Shown in pieces: positions 15,523-22,973 of a stretch of DNA of 64,000 nucleotides. The stretch covers positions 124,001 to 188,000 of the forward strand of contig JAHJQQ010000012.1 in the NCBI GenBank assembly GCA_018819175.1. The letters are read 5' to 3'. Position 1 is the stretch's first letter. Every line of letters starts with the position of its first letter. The DNA is from Gammaproteobacteria bacterium (lineage in GTDB: Bacteria; Pseudomonadota; Gammaproteobacteria; Thiohalobacterales; Thiohalobacteraceae). The notes under the pieces are model-generated. The model was not told the DNA's origin. It saw only the letters and a list, made by a program, of their open reading frames with translations, and searched no databases. Both the position numbers and the translations under genes were made by a program.

Positions 15523-17964
15523 ATGAATGATGAACAAACCTCTATGCGGGAATTGCCGCGCAAGCTGGCCCATGTTCAGTCGCTGTGGCAGAAACTGCTG
15601 TATGTGAAGTGGGATCAGCCGGTACTCGCACTGACGCGGCGCCTCGTGCACGACATTCTGGCCACCGCCAAAGCACAAACGCAGTTGGATATCAGCCGCG
15701 TGGCAAAGGACCTGGATGAACAGCTGGCCTTATTCCAGGACCACCGCTCACCTCCAGCCGAGGCGGAGCGTGGGCGGGTCAACGGTGTGCTGCAGCATCT
15801 GGCAAAAACTATCCTGGCGTTGCAGGTGGAGGATCGGTATATACCGCCTGGCCCGGATGCACGGACAGCAGCTAAATCCAAAACGGATCCTTCCCCGGCG
15901 AATGCCGCCTGCCGCCTGTATCTATTGGAAGATGATGTCCATCATGCGGAAATGCTCTCGCTACGCTTCAGCCACCATGGCTATGACGTACATTGTTTCA
16001 CGACTACCGTCGAACTCCAGCAGGCTGTGCGATGGCAGCTGCCGGATCTCTTGCTCATTGATGTGATGCTGGCGGAAGGTGCCTTGGCCGGTATCGACGC
16101 GGCTAAAAAGCTGCGTGAGGAATTCGCGGATGATTTGCCGGTCGTGTTTATGTCTGCGCGTGGTGACTTGGCCGCGCGCCTGGCTGCGGTGCGGGCCGGT
16201 GGTGTCGGCTATTTCCTCAAGCCCTTGGATTTCGATGAGCTGTTTCGGCGCGTTGATGACCTGCTGCAACGCAAGGCGACCACCTACAAAGTGATGGTCG
16301 TCGAAGATGAAGAGCAGCAGGCCAATACCTATTCTCTGATTTTGCAGCAATCGGGTCTGGTCACCCGGGTGTTGACGCAGCCCTTGCAGATCCTCAAGGA
16401 GCTGCATGAGTTTCAGCCGGACCTGATACTGATGGATCTGTATCTGCCGGAATGCACGGGCATCGAACTGATGCAGCTGATCCGCCAGGATTCAGCGCAC
16501 TATGCGCTGCCAATTCTGATTATCTCCAGCGAGACGGACCCCGCCAAGCACAATGCAGCGCTGAGTCAGGGCGCCGATTTGTTTCTGCTCAAACCCATTC
16601 AACCGGAGCAACTGGTCGCCGCGGTATCCAGCCGTGTCGGACGGGCACGGGCACTGACCCGCCGGCTGCAATTTCTCAGTCAGCGGGATCCGCTTACGGG
16701 ATTGCTGAATCAGCGCGCCTTGCTCGGTTATCTCGATCAGCACCTGGCAGAGCTGCACGGTGGGCAGTTGAATGCCGCACTGTTGTATTTTGAAGTTGAT
16801 CAATACCGCGCGCTGCGTGACAGGTTGGGTTTATCGGTAGCGGATCTGTTACTGGCGGACCTGGCCGCGCGCGTCAAAGAACGTTTGTATCGTGCCAGCC
16901 GCTTGGCACATTTCTCCGATGGCAGCTTCTGTGCGTTGTTGTTGGACATGGACCCATTGCAGGCAAGGGATGCCGCCACAACACTTTGTGATCAGATCGC
17001 TGCCGGGGTGTTTTCCACTGAGCATGACTCGGTCCCCATGACCCTGAGTGTGGGGGTGTCGCCATTGAATGCGCGTTATACACAAGCGCAGGACTGGCTG
17101 AGTGCGGCGGCGCTGGCGTGTGATATCGCCCGCGACGCGGGCGGTAATAGGGTCGAAATGCATCGCGAGGCCGTTGATGATCTGGCCACTCGCGAGTTAC
17201 ATGCACGCTGTGTCGAAATGTTGAATGCGGCCCTGCTAAACGATGGTTTTTATTGTCTCTATCAACCGATCGCCAGCCTGCGTGGTAAACCTATCGAGCG
17301 TTATGATGTATTGCTGCGCGCCGCTGCGCCGGATGGCCGCGAGGTTCCGGCTGGACGCATCTTTCAGGTGGCGCGCGAAGCTGGCTTGATCATGGCAATT
17401 GACCGGTGGGTGTTAAGTCATGTTGTGGAGTCAATGCAGCATAAGGCCAGTCATGGCAATAAGACGGTATTCTTCCTGAAACTGTCTGCCGAGTCACTGA
17501 ACGATTCGACGCTTGCCGTCTGGATTGAGGAAACCCTGGAGAAGGCGGGTGTGAATGGGCAGCAGTTGGTGTTCGAATTTCTGGAATCCGATGTGGCAAC
17601 CTCGCTGCGCGCCGCGGGATCATTGTTCACGCACTTGCGCAATCTGGGGTGTGGGATTGCGCTGGAGCATTATGGCGCCAGTCTGAATTCGAGTCAGTTG
17701 TTGAAGCATGTCCCCGTCGATTACATCAAGCTCGACGCTTCTTTCGTGCGCGATCTGGTGCGCAATCAGGCAAATAGGGAGAGTGTCCGCAATATCCTTC
17801 AACGGGCGGAGTCGTCAGGCGCCATGGTGATTGCCGGCTTTGTTGAAGACGCGGCAAGCCTGCCGGTGCTTTGGCAGTGTGGTGTGCATTTCATTCAAGG
17901 CAATTTCCTGCAGGCACCGGATGAAGCATTGAGCTTTGATTTTCGGGGTGGGTTTAACGCGTAA
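15523..17964 (+). CDS. FimX-like signalling protein: REC-REC-degenerate GGDEF-degenerate EAL
   Basis: 813 residues. A helical N-terminal region (1-115) precedes a first receiver domain, about 128-250, with the phospho-acceptor Asp180 in LLIDVML and Lys in YFLKPLDF. A second receiver, about 260-375, has Asp305 in LILMDLYLP and Lys in LFLLKPIQP. The GGDEF domain, about 390-550, starts RDPLTGLLNQRALL but its active site reads FSDGSF, so no cyclase activity is expected. The EAL domain, about 565-805, has YDVLLR in place of EVLLR, so phosphodiesterase activity is doubtful. This combination is typical of c-di-GMP receptors such as FimX, which controls type IV pili. Pilus genes lie about 34 kb away. 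It is divergent from the TauE-like gene. Confidence 0.9.
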   Translation: MNDEQTSMRELPRKLAHVQSLWQKLLYVKWDQPVLALTRRLVHDILATAKAQTQLDISRVAKDLDEQLALFQDHRSPPAEAERGRVNGVLQHLAKTILALQVEDRYIPPGPDARTAAKSKTDPSPANAACRLYLLEDDVHHAEMLSLRFSHHGYDVHCFTTTVELQQAVRWQLPDLLLIDVMLAEGALAGIDAAKKLREEFADDLPVVFMSARGDLAARLAAVRAGGVGYFLKPLDFDELFRRVDDLLQRKATTYKVMVVEDEEQQANTYSLILQQSGLVTRVLTQPLQILKELHEFQPDLILMDLYLPECTGIELMQLIRQDSAHYALPILIISSETDPAKHNAALSQGADLFLLKPIQPEQLVAAVSSRVGRARALTRRLQFLSQRDPLTGLLNQRALLGYLDQHLAELHGGQLNAALLYFEVDQYRALRDRLGLSVADLLLADLAARVKERLYRASRLAHFSDGSFCALLLDMDPLQARDAATTLCDQIAAGVFSTEHDSVPMTLSVGVSPLNARYTQAQDWLSAAALACDIARDAGGNRVEMHREAVDDLATRELHARCVEMLNAALLNDGFYCLYQPIASLRGKPIERYDVLLRAAAPDGREVPAGRIFQVAREAGLIMAIDRWVLSHVVESMQHKASHGNKTVFFLKLSAESLNDSTLAVWIEETLEKAGVNGQQLVFEFLESDVATSLRAAGSLFTHLRNLGCGIALEHYGASLNSSQLLKHVPVDYIKLDASFVRDLVRNQANRESVRNILQRAESSGAMVIAGFVEDAASLPVLWQCGVHFIQGNFLQAPDEALSFDFRGGFNA

Positions 17965-17969
17965 TCCGA

Positions 17970-18773
17970 TTATCGCAAGTGCAAATTGATGAAGCGTCGC
18001 ATCAACCCGCTATTGTAATGTTCCATCCGGCGCAGCATTTTCGGGAAATCCAGATCGTACTTTGCCATCAATTCGCGGGCTGGATCGCGTAGCGCTTTGA
18101 GTTCCTTGCGGCTGTGCGGTACACACAATCCGAGCGCGATCAGATTGGCGCGTTGTTCGACGGGCAACCGTAATACCTGACTGTCGAAACCCTGTTGCAT
18201 GTCTGTCAGGATGGTTTTGTACCCTGAGCCTGGTGTGATCCACAGATTCATGGATAGAACGCCGGAATCAGTGAGTGCGCGGCGGCAATCCGTATGGAAA
18301 CTGCTGGGGCAGACATTGGGATGTACACCGCTGCTATCGTAGGCATCCACCAAGATCAGATCGTAATGCCGGTCCGGTGCCTTGTGCAGGAACTTGGCCC
18401 CATCCTCTATGTGAATGCGCAGCAGATCCGTATCCGGCAGCTGAAAATAGCGACGGGCCATGTCGATAACACCGGCGCGGGTCTCAACACAATCGATCAC
18501 GGTTTCCGGGAAGTGCGCCAGGAAATAGCGCGCCAGCGAGCCACCGCCAAGCCCGATCATCAAAACACGCCGCGGTCGCGGTTGAAACAGCAGCCCGGCC
18601 AGCATGCTGCGGGTGTATTCCAGGGCCAGCGTCGCCGGCGCATACAGCAGCATGCTGCTCTGCCGCGCCCGGGTACCGAAATATAGTGATCGCGTGCCGT
18701 CGTGATCGATGACCTCAATCAGGCCTTCGCTATCGCGTACTGCATAGATGAGGGTGCCGCGGTCGGTTTGCAT
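17970..18773 (-). CDS. Spermidine-synthase-like / SAM-dependent methyltransferase-fold protein
   Basis: 267 residues from the ATG at 18773. A longer in-frame reading would use codons inside the inverted-repeat element at 18787 and is rejected. Motif I VLMIGLGGGSLARYFL and the acidic residues in DCVETRAGVIDMARRYF, HIEDGAKFL and LILVDAYDSSGVHP match the spermidine synthase fold. Many genomes carry such short relatives without the N-terminal beta domain, so true aminopropyl transfer is unproven. The gene ends 5 bp from the convergent FimX-like gene. Confidence 0.78.
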   Translation of the reverse strand: MQTDRGTLIYAVRDSEGLIEVIDHDGTRSLYFGTRARQSSMLLYAPATLALEYTRSMLAGLLFQPRPRRVLMIGLGGGSLARYFLAHFPETVIDCVETRAGVIDMARRYFQLPDTDLLRIHIEDGAKFLHKAPDRHYDLILVDAYDSSGVHPNVCPSSFHTDCRRALTDSGVLSMNLWITPGSGYKTILTDMQQGFDSQVLRLPVEQRANLIALGLCVPHSRKELKALRDPARELMAKYDLDFPKMLRRMEHYNSGLMRRFINLHLR

Positions 18774-18786
18774 GGCGGCATTGTAA

Positions 18787-19008
18787 AGGAATCTCTGATT
18801 AAGTCGCTGAAGCGGCAGCTGCTGTGTTGCAGCCGGGCTCAAAAATGCGGGGCCGGGAAGCGGCAGACGCCATGTAAACTCCGCTTTTTACTCGGTGCTT
18901 TCCGCACCCCGCCCTTCGGGCCGGCTAGCGCCGTTCTCTCCACTTCGTTCCGAGTCACCCGGCTGCGCCTTGCATCTGCTCGCTTGATCAACTTAATCAG
19001 AGGTTCCT
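18787..19008. mobile_element. 222-bp MITE-like element with AGGAAnCTCTGATTAAGT ends
   Basis: The 18-bp terminal inverted repeats at 18787-18804 and 18991-19008 differ at one base. Ends of the same family bound the elements at 5124-5256 and 46380-46491. The interior shows no open frame but contains GTAAACTCCGCTTTTT and CGCCTTGCATCTGCTCG, which are also found in the 145-bp element at 35649. It separates the spermidine-synthase-like gene from the IscR-like gene, and the rest of that gap (to 19095) is empty. Confidence 0.75.
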
Positions 19009-19095
19009 AAACAGGCAGGCAAAAAAATGCCGGGTTGTCAGCCCGGCGATAAGGGAGGAGAAGATTTGAAACAGGGGTGTATGCCGTGCGCCTGT

Positions 19096-19542
19096 TTAGG
19101 CGGCGCTACGCTGTAACGCACCAGCGACCAGCTTGCCGTCTTTCGAGGTGACCGCCTGGGCCAGACTGATGCTGTCCAGGTAAGCATAGATCTGCTGGCT
19201 GAGTTGATCCCACAGCATAAGGCTTTCACCACGCTGTTCGGCCTGAGCGGCCTCGGTGCTTACCGGGTGTGCGACGGCTTCGAGGCTTTCATCAACGGCG
19301 CGGAGAATGTCCGCGACACTGATTTCGCTCGCCGGACGACGCAGGCAATAGCCGCCACCCGGACCACGCAGACCGGTTACTAATCCGTGTTTGCGTAATT
19401 GAGCAAACAATTGCTCCAGATAAGACACGGAAATGGATTGTTCAACAGAGATGTCAGCCAAGGTCACAGGTCCCTGCTTGTGGCGCAAAGCCAACTCCAT
19501 CATCGCGGTGATCGCATAACGGCCTTTGGTTGATAGTTTCAT
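19096..19542 (-). CDS. Rrf2-family (IscR-like) transcriptional regulator lacking the cluster cysteines
   Basis: 148 residues from MKLSTKGRYAITAMMELAL, the standard IscR start. It has a winged-helix domain with ADISVEQSISVSYLEQLF and LVTGLRGPGGGYCLRRP, then the IscR-like C-terminal part with ILRAVDESLEAVAHP and LMLWDQLSQQIYAYLDSISL. E. coli IscR binds [2Fe-2S] through three cysteines between these last two segments. Here the segment reads VSTEAAQAEQRGES and has none, the only Cys being in GGGYC. It should therefore bind DNA as an apo-form or sense something else. No isc genes follow. Two symmetric sites lie in its own promoter region. Confidence 0.9.
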   Translation of the reverse strand: MKLSTKGRYAITAMMELALRHKQGPVTLADISVEQSISVSYLEQLFAQLRKHGLVTGLRGPGGGYCLRRPASEISVADILRAVDESLEAVAHPVSTEAAQAEQRGESLMLWDQLSQQIYAYLDSISLAQAVTSKDGKLVAGALQRSAA

Positions 19543-19591
19543 GGCTAACCTCACATTGTCTTAAAGATAGTGGTCGAATCAGTATATATAC

Positions 19592-19641
19592 CTGACTTGT
19601 ATGGTCAGAAATTCTACCTATTCTTGACTAATTTGGTCAAG
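19592..19641 (-). promoter_or_regulatory. Promoter region with two dyad operators for the IscR-like gene
   Basis: Two related dyads, CTGAC-N7-GTCAG (19592-19608) and CTTGAC-N7-GTCAAG (19623-19641), have centres 32 bp apart, about three helical turns. On the minus strand, TTGACC (19640-19635) with an 18-base spacer leads to TAGAAT. A second possibility is CTGACC followed after 16 bases by TATACT. Promoter and dyads overlap, as expected for autorepression by the Rrf2 protein encoded 50 bp away. The link to that protein is inference. Confidence 0.55.
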
Positions 19642-19751
19642 TTATAAGGCGGCTGGATTTGCACCTCTGAAGCCGGTTTGACGCCTGAAATAGGGATTAA
19701 GTTCCTCTGAAACAGAGGGATGAGGGTGACTCAGGGAAATTGTATATTTTT

Positions 19752-19775
19752 GTGTCCGGGATTTATCCCGGACAC
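19752..19775. repeat. Perfect 10-bp hairpin between the HDOD and IscR-like genes
   Basis: Arms GTGTCCGGGA / TCCCGGACAC enclose a TTTA loop. On the minus strand, the direction of both neighbouring genes, it is followed by A residues rather than a T-tract. I therefore do not call it an intrinsic terminator. Confidence 0.5.
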
Positions 19776-19820
19776 TGGAGGCGGCCTTGGAGGGGGATTT
19801 TTTGCGGGATTAGGGGCTAG

Positions 19821-19933
19821 CACGCATTTCTCACCGCACATCTATTGCGGCCGTCGATGCGCCTGTATCTGCCGTGCGCCCTGCATCTACAGCCTCCTCG
19901 ACGCCCTCGCGACGATTCGCGGTGAGAAATGTG
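19821..19933. mobile_element. 113-bp inverted-repeat element flanked by GGCTAG direct repeats
   Basis: The inner arms ATTTCTCACCGC (19826-19837) and GCGGTGAGAAAT (19919-19930) are perfect 12-bp inverted repeats, extended outward with mismatches. Hexamers GGCTAG flank the element at 19815-19820 and 19934-19939, as target duplications would. The right hexamer overlaps the stop codon of the YbaK-HDOD gene (TAG, 19938-19936). It has no coding capacity. Confidence 0.6.
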
Positions 19934-19935
19934 GG

Positions 19936-21318
19936 CTAGGCGACCATGCGGGCAAGCTCATCGAGCTCGTTGTTTTCAGCGCAGAGGGTATCGCTCAGAG
20001 CGATGATCTTGGCGGCATCCAGACCGAGCATCTGCAGACTGAAGACAGGCAGGTCCACATCGTGCGTCGTACCCAGCCCATGGCGCGCCAATAAACGGTT
20101 GGCGACCAGCACCAGCTGTGCGTATACCGCATGATCACCCCAGAAGTGCTCGTTGTGATGCTGGCGCGCTGCAGTGACTAATTCTTCGGGCAGGCCCCAG
20201 GCGGAAAGCAGCCAGGCGCCAATCTGATCATGGCCAACGCCGAGAACGTATTTCTCGACCGTTTCCAACGGCACATCCGGATTCGCCGCGATGTAATGGT
20301 TGAGCAGAAAGAATTCGGCCTGGAACGCATGGCCCAACAATACCATTCCCATGTTATGCAGCAGGCCGGCGAGGTAGGCCGTGCCGCGGCGCGGGCGACG
20401 TTCCGCGGGCATCAGGTTCGAGAGGCGCTCAACCAGGGCTGCACAGTAGACCGAGTGGCGCCAGAAGGCATCCAGTCCAAGCGGGCCATCGGCGGGTATG
20501 CGCAGCGACTTACCGACGGTAATGCCGAGTGCCAGATTCAGTACGAAATCGAAACCGAGCACGCGTGCGATGGCGCCCTTGAGATCTTTGATCTTGCCGG
20601 GATAGCCATACAAGGGTGAGTTTGCATAGCGCATGATACGGCCTGCCAACGGGGCATCCTTTTCGATCACGCGGCCCAGGTCTTCCGCATTCGCACGCGG
20701 ATTACTGGCAAGATCAAGAATTTCCAATGCCGTGCTCGGCAATGCCGGCAGATCGTGGAATTCCTCAACCTGGCGCTTGATACGTGCCGGGGTAAATTGT
20801 TCGATGGTCTTGCCAATATTCGCAGCCGAAGAGTCATCCCGATGCAGGGCAGAGATAGGATGGGAGAAGCTCCTGCAATTCGGGTTGCCTTGCAGGCGCA
20901 TGAATTCGTCGCGCGACATGCGCAGCAGCAACGAATGGGAGCCCGGTTCGATATGCAGGATGTCATGTTCCAGCAGCGCGGAATCCACAATCACATCCAG
21001 GCCATAGGCTGCGCCTAGAGGCGGGCAGCAGCGCATTTCACAATCGTCAAAGATGCCATGCAGCTGGTCAGCGGATACCGGTTCCAAGGTGCGGCTGAGC
21101 TGGGTGCAGAGGGCATCAAAATCCAGCAAATGGTTGCTCGGCAACACCGCCATCAGCGGACCTTGCGCATCGATCAGTACGATGGCGCGCGCCAGCTGGG
21201 CACCATCGATGCCGCAGACTTGTGCGGCCTGCGCCAGACTGTCGGTGGCTTTATGATGCAGAGCCTGTACAGCGGCGTTCTGGTTATCTAAAAACCGTTG
21301 TAGTGTGGTCGGTAGCAT
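19936..21318 (-). CDS. YbaK-type deacylase domain fused to an HDOD signalling domain
   Basis: 460 residues from MLPTTLQRFLDNQNAAVQAL; an upstream ATG adds 18 unconvincing residues. Residues about 20-160 resemble the YbaK/aminoacyl-tRNA deacylase fold (ARAIVLIDAQGPLMAVLPSN, LLDFDALC, CCPPLGAAYGLDVIVDSAL, LLRMSRDEF). Residues about 190-400 form an HDOD domain (LPALPSTALEILDLASNPRA, DAPLAGRIMRYANSPLYG, AYLAGLLHNMGMVLLGHAF) with HN in place of the HD pair, as is usual for non-catalytic HDOD proteins. HDOD proteins are scaffolds in second-messenger and stress pathways. The tRNA-editing-like domain could act as a ligand sensor. This fusion recurs in Gammaproteobacteria, but I know of no function. 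Confidence 0.85.
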   Translation of the reverse strand: MLPTTLQRFLDNQNAAVQALHHKATDSLAQAAQVCGIDGAQLARAIVLIDAQGPLMAVLPSNHLLDFDALCTQLSRTLEPVSADQLHGIFDDCEMRCCPPLGAAYGLDVIVDSALLEHDILHIEPGSHSLLLRMSRDEFMRLQGNPNCRSFSHPISALHRDDSSAANIGKTIEQFTPARIKRQVEEFHDLPALPSTALEILDLASNPRANAEDLGRVIEKDAPLAGRIMRYANSPLYGYPGKIKDLKGAIARVLGFDFVLNLALGITVGKSLRIPADGPLGLDAFWRHSVYCAALVERLSNLMPAERRPRRGTAYLAGLLHNMGMVLLGHAFQAEFFLLNHYIAANPDVPLETVEKYVLGVGHDQIGAWLLSAWGLPEELVTAARQHHNEHFWGDHAVYAQLVLVANRLLARHGLGTTHDVDLPVFSLQMLGLDAAKIIALSDTLCAENNELDELARMVA

Positions 21319-21588
21319 GTTCGTCCCTCCGGACAGGGAGCAGTTGGTGATTTTTTGTACTGAGCAAAGCAATATTCAGGCCCAAGTTCTGAAAATCTAT
21401 TTACATCATGGGATTAACACGTATTCTATGGGCCTTGACGCGTATTGAATCAAACAGGCGACAAGATTACGTCACTAGTCGTATACTCGACCGCAGTCGC
21501 ACTGAGTCGGACGGAATGCACCTAGCATGGAACACTGGCAGCTGCGTTACACGGCAACGATAACGAGAGAAGTGAGGAGAGACAGCGC

Positions 21589-22041
21589 ATGGCACTAGAC
21601 CAACCGGCGAAGACCGATCGTCGCGCCCGAGCCAAAGAACGTATGACAAGTCTGGTTGCATCGCGCAACGAAACTCTTGCTTTATATTCAAGCCTGGCCA
21701 GTAACCGCCCCTACAAGCCCGGTGAAGAGACCGAGGAAATGGTCCGGCGTTTTTGTCAGGCGCTGGTGGATTATGCAGCGACTGCGCACTTCCAGCTGTA
21801 TCGCTATATTGTGGAAAACAAGGAACGACGTCAGGCCGTATTGAGTCTCGCCGAGCAGGTGTATCCGCAGATCGCAGCCAGCACGGATGCGATTCTGGAT
21901 TTCAATGATCGTTACGATGTCGCGCCCTTCTCAACACGCATCCCGGATCTTGCCGACGATCTTTCGCAGCTGGGTGAGCTGTTGGCGGATCGTATTCAGC
22001 TGGAAGATCAGGTCATCGATGCGTTGGACGGCGAACGCTGA
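21589..22041 (+). CDS. rsd: Rsd/AlgQ family anti-sigma-70 regulator
   Basis: 150 residues, all-helical. It has the family pattern YKPGEETEEMVRRFCQALVD followed by YAATAHFQLYRYIVEN. Rsd binds region 4 of sigma-70 in the cytoplasm and reduces its pool in stationary phase; the Pseudomonas homologue is AlgQ. A GAGGAGAG ribosome site lies upstream of the ATG. Its last 34 bp overlap the 3' end of the convergent membrane-protein gene, so the two transcripts are complementary at their ends. Upstream, 21319-21588 contains no gene. A TATACT hexamer at 21482 may be part of its promoter. Confidence 0.9.
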   Translation: MALDQPAKTDRRARAKERMTSLVASRNETLALYSSLASNRPYKPGEETEEMVRRFCQALVDYAATAHFQLYRYIVENKERRQAVLSLAEQVYPQIAASTDAILDFNDRYDVAPFSTRIPDLADDLSQLGELLADRIQLEDQVIDALDGER

Positions 22042-22658
22042 GTCTTGAGTCGCGCAAACTCTGCGCGACTCAAATAGCGCCAGGGCCGTGGTAACAGACC
22101 CGGCACGCGCGCGCAGTAATCCTTGTATGCCTGTCCGAATTCTTCCATCAGCTTGCGTTCTTCCAGCGCTGAGCCCAGCCACAGATAACCCGTGACAATC
22201 AGCGCAGCCACCAGCCGTGCGCTGTCCATATCCCGCGTCCACAGCCACAGCAGTCCCAGGAAATACCAGGGATGACGGACAAATCTATGCAGCGGAGATA
22301 GCCCGAACTGCGCAGGCGTTGCAGAGGACGCTGGTGAGATCCCAAGGAATGCCTGCATGTCATACGCGCGGCTGCTCCAGACGAAGCCGACCAGGACCAG
22401 CGCACTTATTCCATGCGCGAACCATGCCCAGGCACCTTGCCAGCGCCAGAGCCAATCCTCCGCAGCGAACTCGGTGGCGAGGAGCAGCGGAATCAGCAGT
22501 CCAAATGCCAGCAGGTTGTAACCCAGGCGATAGGATCTAGACTGAGCAGGCCAGCGCTTTGCTATCCAGGCCTTGAAACGCAGGGAGGCCAGCAGCGAGT
22601 GCAGGGCGCAGTAGCCGATCCAGGTGGCTGCCAGCATCAGAGTCGCTGTCGTTAACAT
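22008..22658 (-). CDS. NnrU / isoprenylcysteine-methyltransferase-like membrane protein
   Basis: 216 residues from MLTTATLMLAATWIGYCALH, with five or six hydrophobic segments. The C-terminal signature LHRFVRHPWYFLGLLWLW, followed by ALEERKLMEEFGQAYKDYCA and VPGLLPRPWRYL, is the conserved SAM-binding end of the ICMT/NnrU-like family. It is an inner-membrane methyltransferase candidate with unknown substrate; some relatives methylate methanethiol or lipids. It overlaps rsd tail to tail by 34 bp. The upstream gap carries the 167-bp dispersed repeat. Confidence 0.8.
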   Translation of the reverse strand: MLTTATLMLAATWIGYCALHSLLASLRFKAWIAKRWPAQSRSYRLGYNLLAFGLLIPLLLATEFAAEDWLWRWQGAWAWFAHGISALVLVGFVWSSRAYDMQAFLGISPASSATPAQFGLSPLHRFVRHPWYFLGLLWLWTRDMDSARLVAALIVTGYLWLGSALEERKLMEEFGQAYKDYCARVPGLLPRPWRYLSRAEFARLKTQRSPSNASMT

Positions 22659-22667
22659 TCCATTTAT

Positions 22668-22834
22668 CCTATAAACCGCATCTGCCACGGAATCACACGG
22701 AAAAACACCGACAAGATCATAGGCTTCACGCTGGCAGCACCATCACCCACAAGGTGGTGAATAGTCGCTTCAGGAATGTACCGTGTTTCAGTGTCTTCCG
22801 TGTGTTTCCGTGGCTGAAATGATTTTTTTAAGTT
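22668..22834. repeat. 167-bp dispersed palindromic repeat, copy A
   Basis: Starts CCTATAAACCGCATCTGCCA and ends GTGTTTCCGTGGCTGAAATG plus a T-run. The CCACGGAATCACACGGAAAA and GTGTCTTCCGTGTGTTTCCG segments make an imperfect ~23-bp inverted repeat around a core with GCTTCACGC and GGTGGTGAATAGTCGCT. A second copy, clearly homologous over its whole length, is at 43497-43661. No coding potential. Confidence 0.85.
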
Positions 22835-22870
22835 TATCATTTGCTTACCAGATCTAGCCTGCCAGGTATT

Positions 22871-22898
22871 TTGCTATATAAGCATATTCTGATAGAAT
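22871..22898 (+). promoter_or_regulatory. Candidate sigma-70 promoter of fbp
   Basis: TTGCTA (22871-22876), a 16-base AT-rich spacer and TAGAAT (22893-22898), about 75 bp upstream of the fbp ATG. Both boxes match the consensus at four or five of six positions. No operator is obvious. Confidence 0.5.
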
Positions 22899-22973
22899 GC
22901 ACGGCCTTTTGAACGGGTCCCGATCCGCGTTGCCCGGTCATCCACACACAGTTTACCAACCGAGGATTGAACG

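Noticed and set aside
14508..15563. Longer TauE-like start at 15563
   Set aside because: It would overlap the start of the divergent FimX-like gene and add 55 residues before the first membrane helix.
19752..19775. Hairpin as an intrinsic terminator for the YbaK-HDOD gene
   Set aside because: In the direction of transcription it is followed by A residues, not a T-tract.
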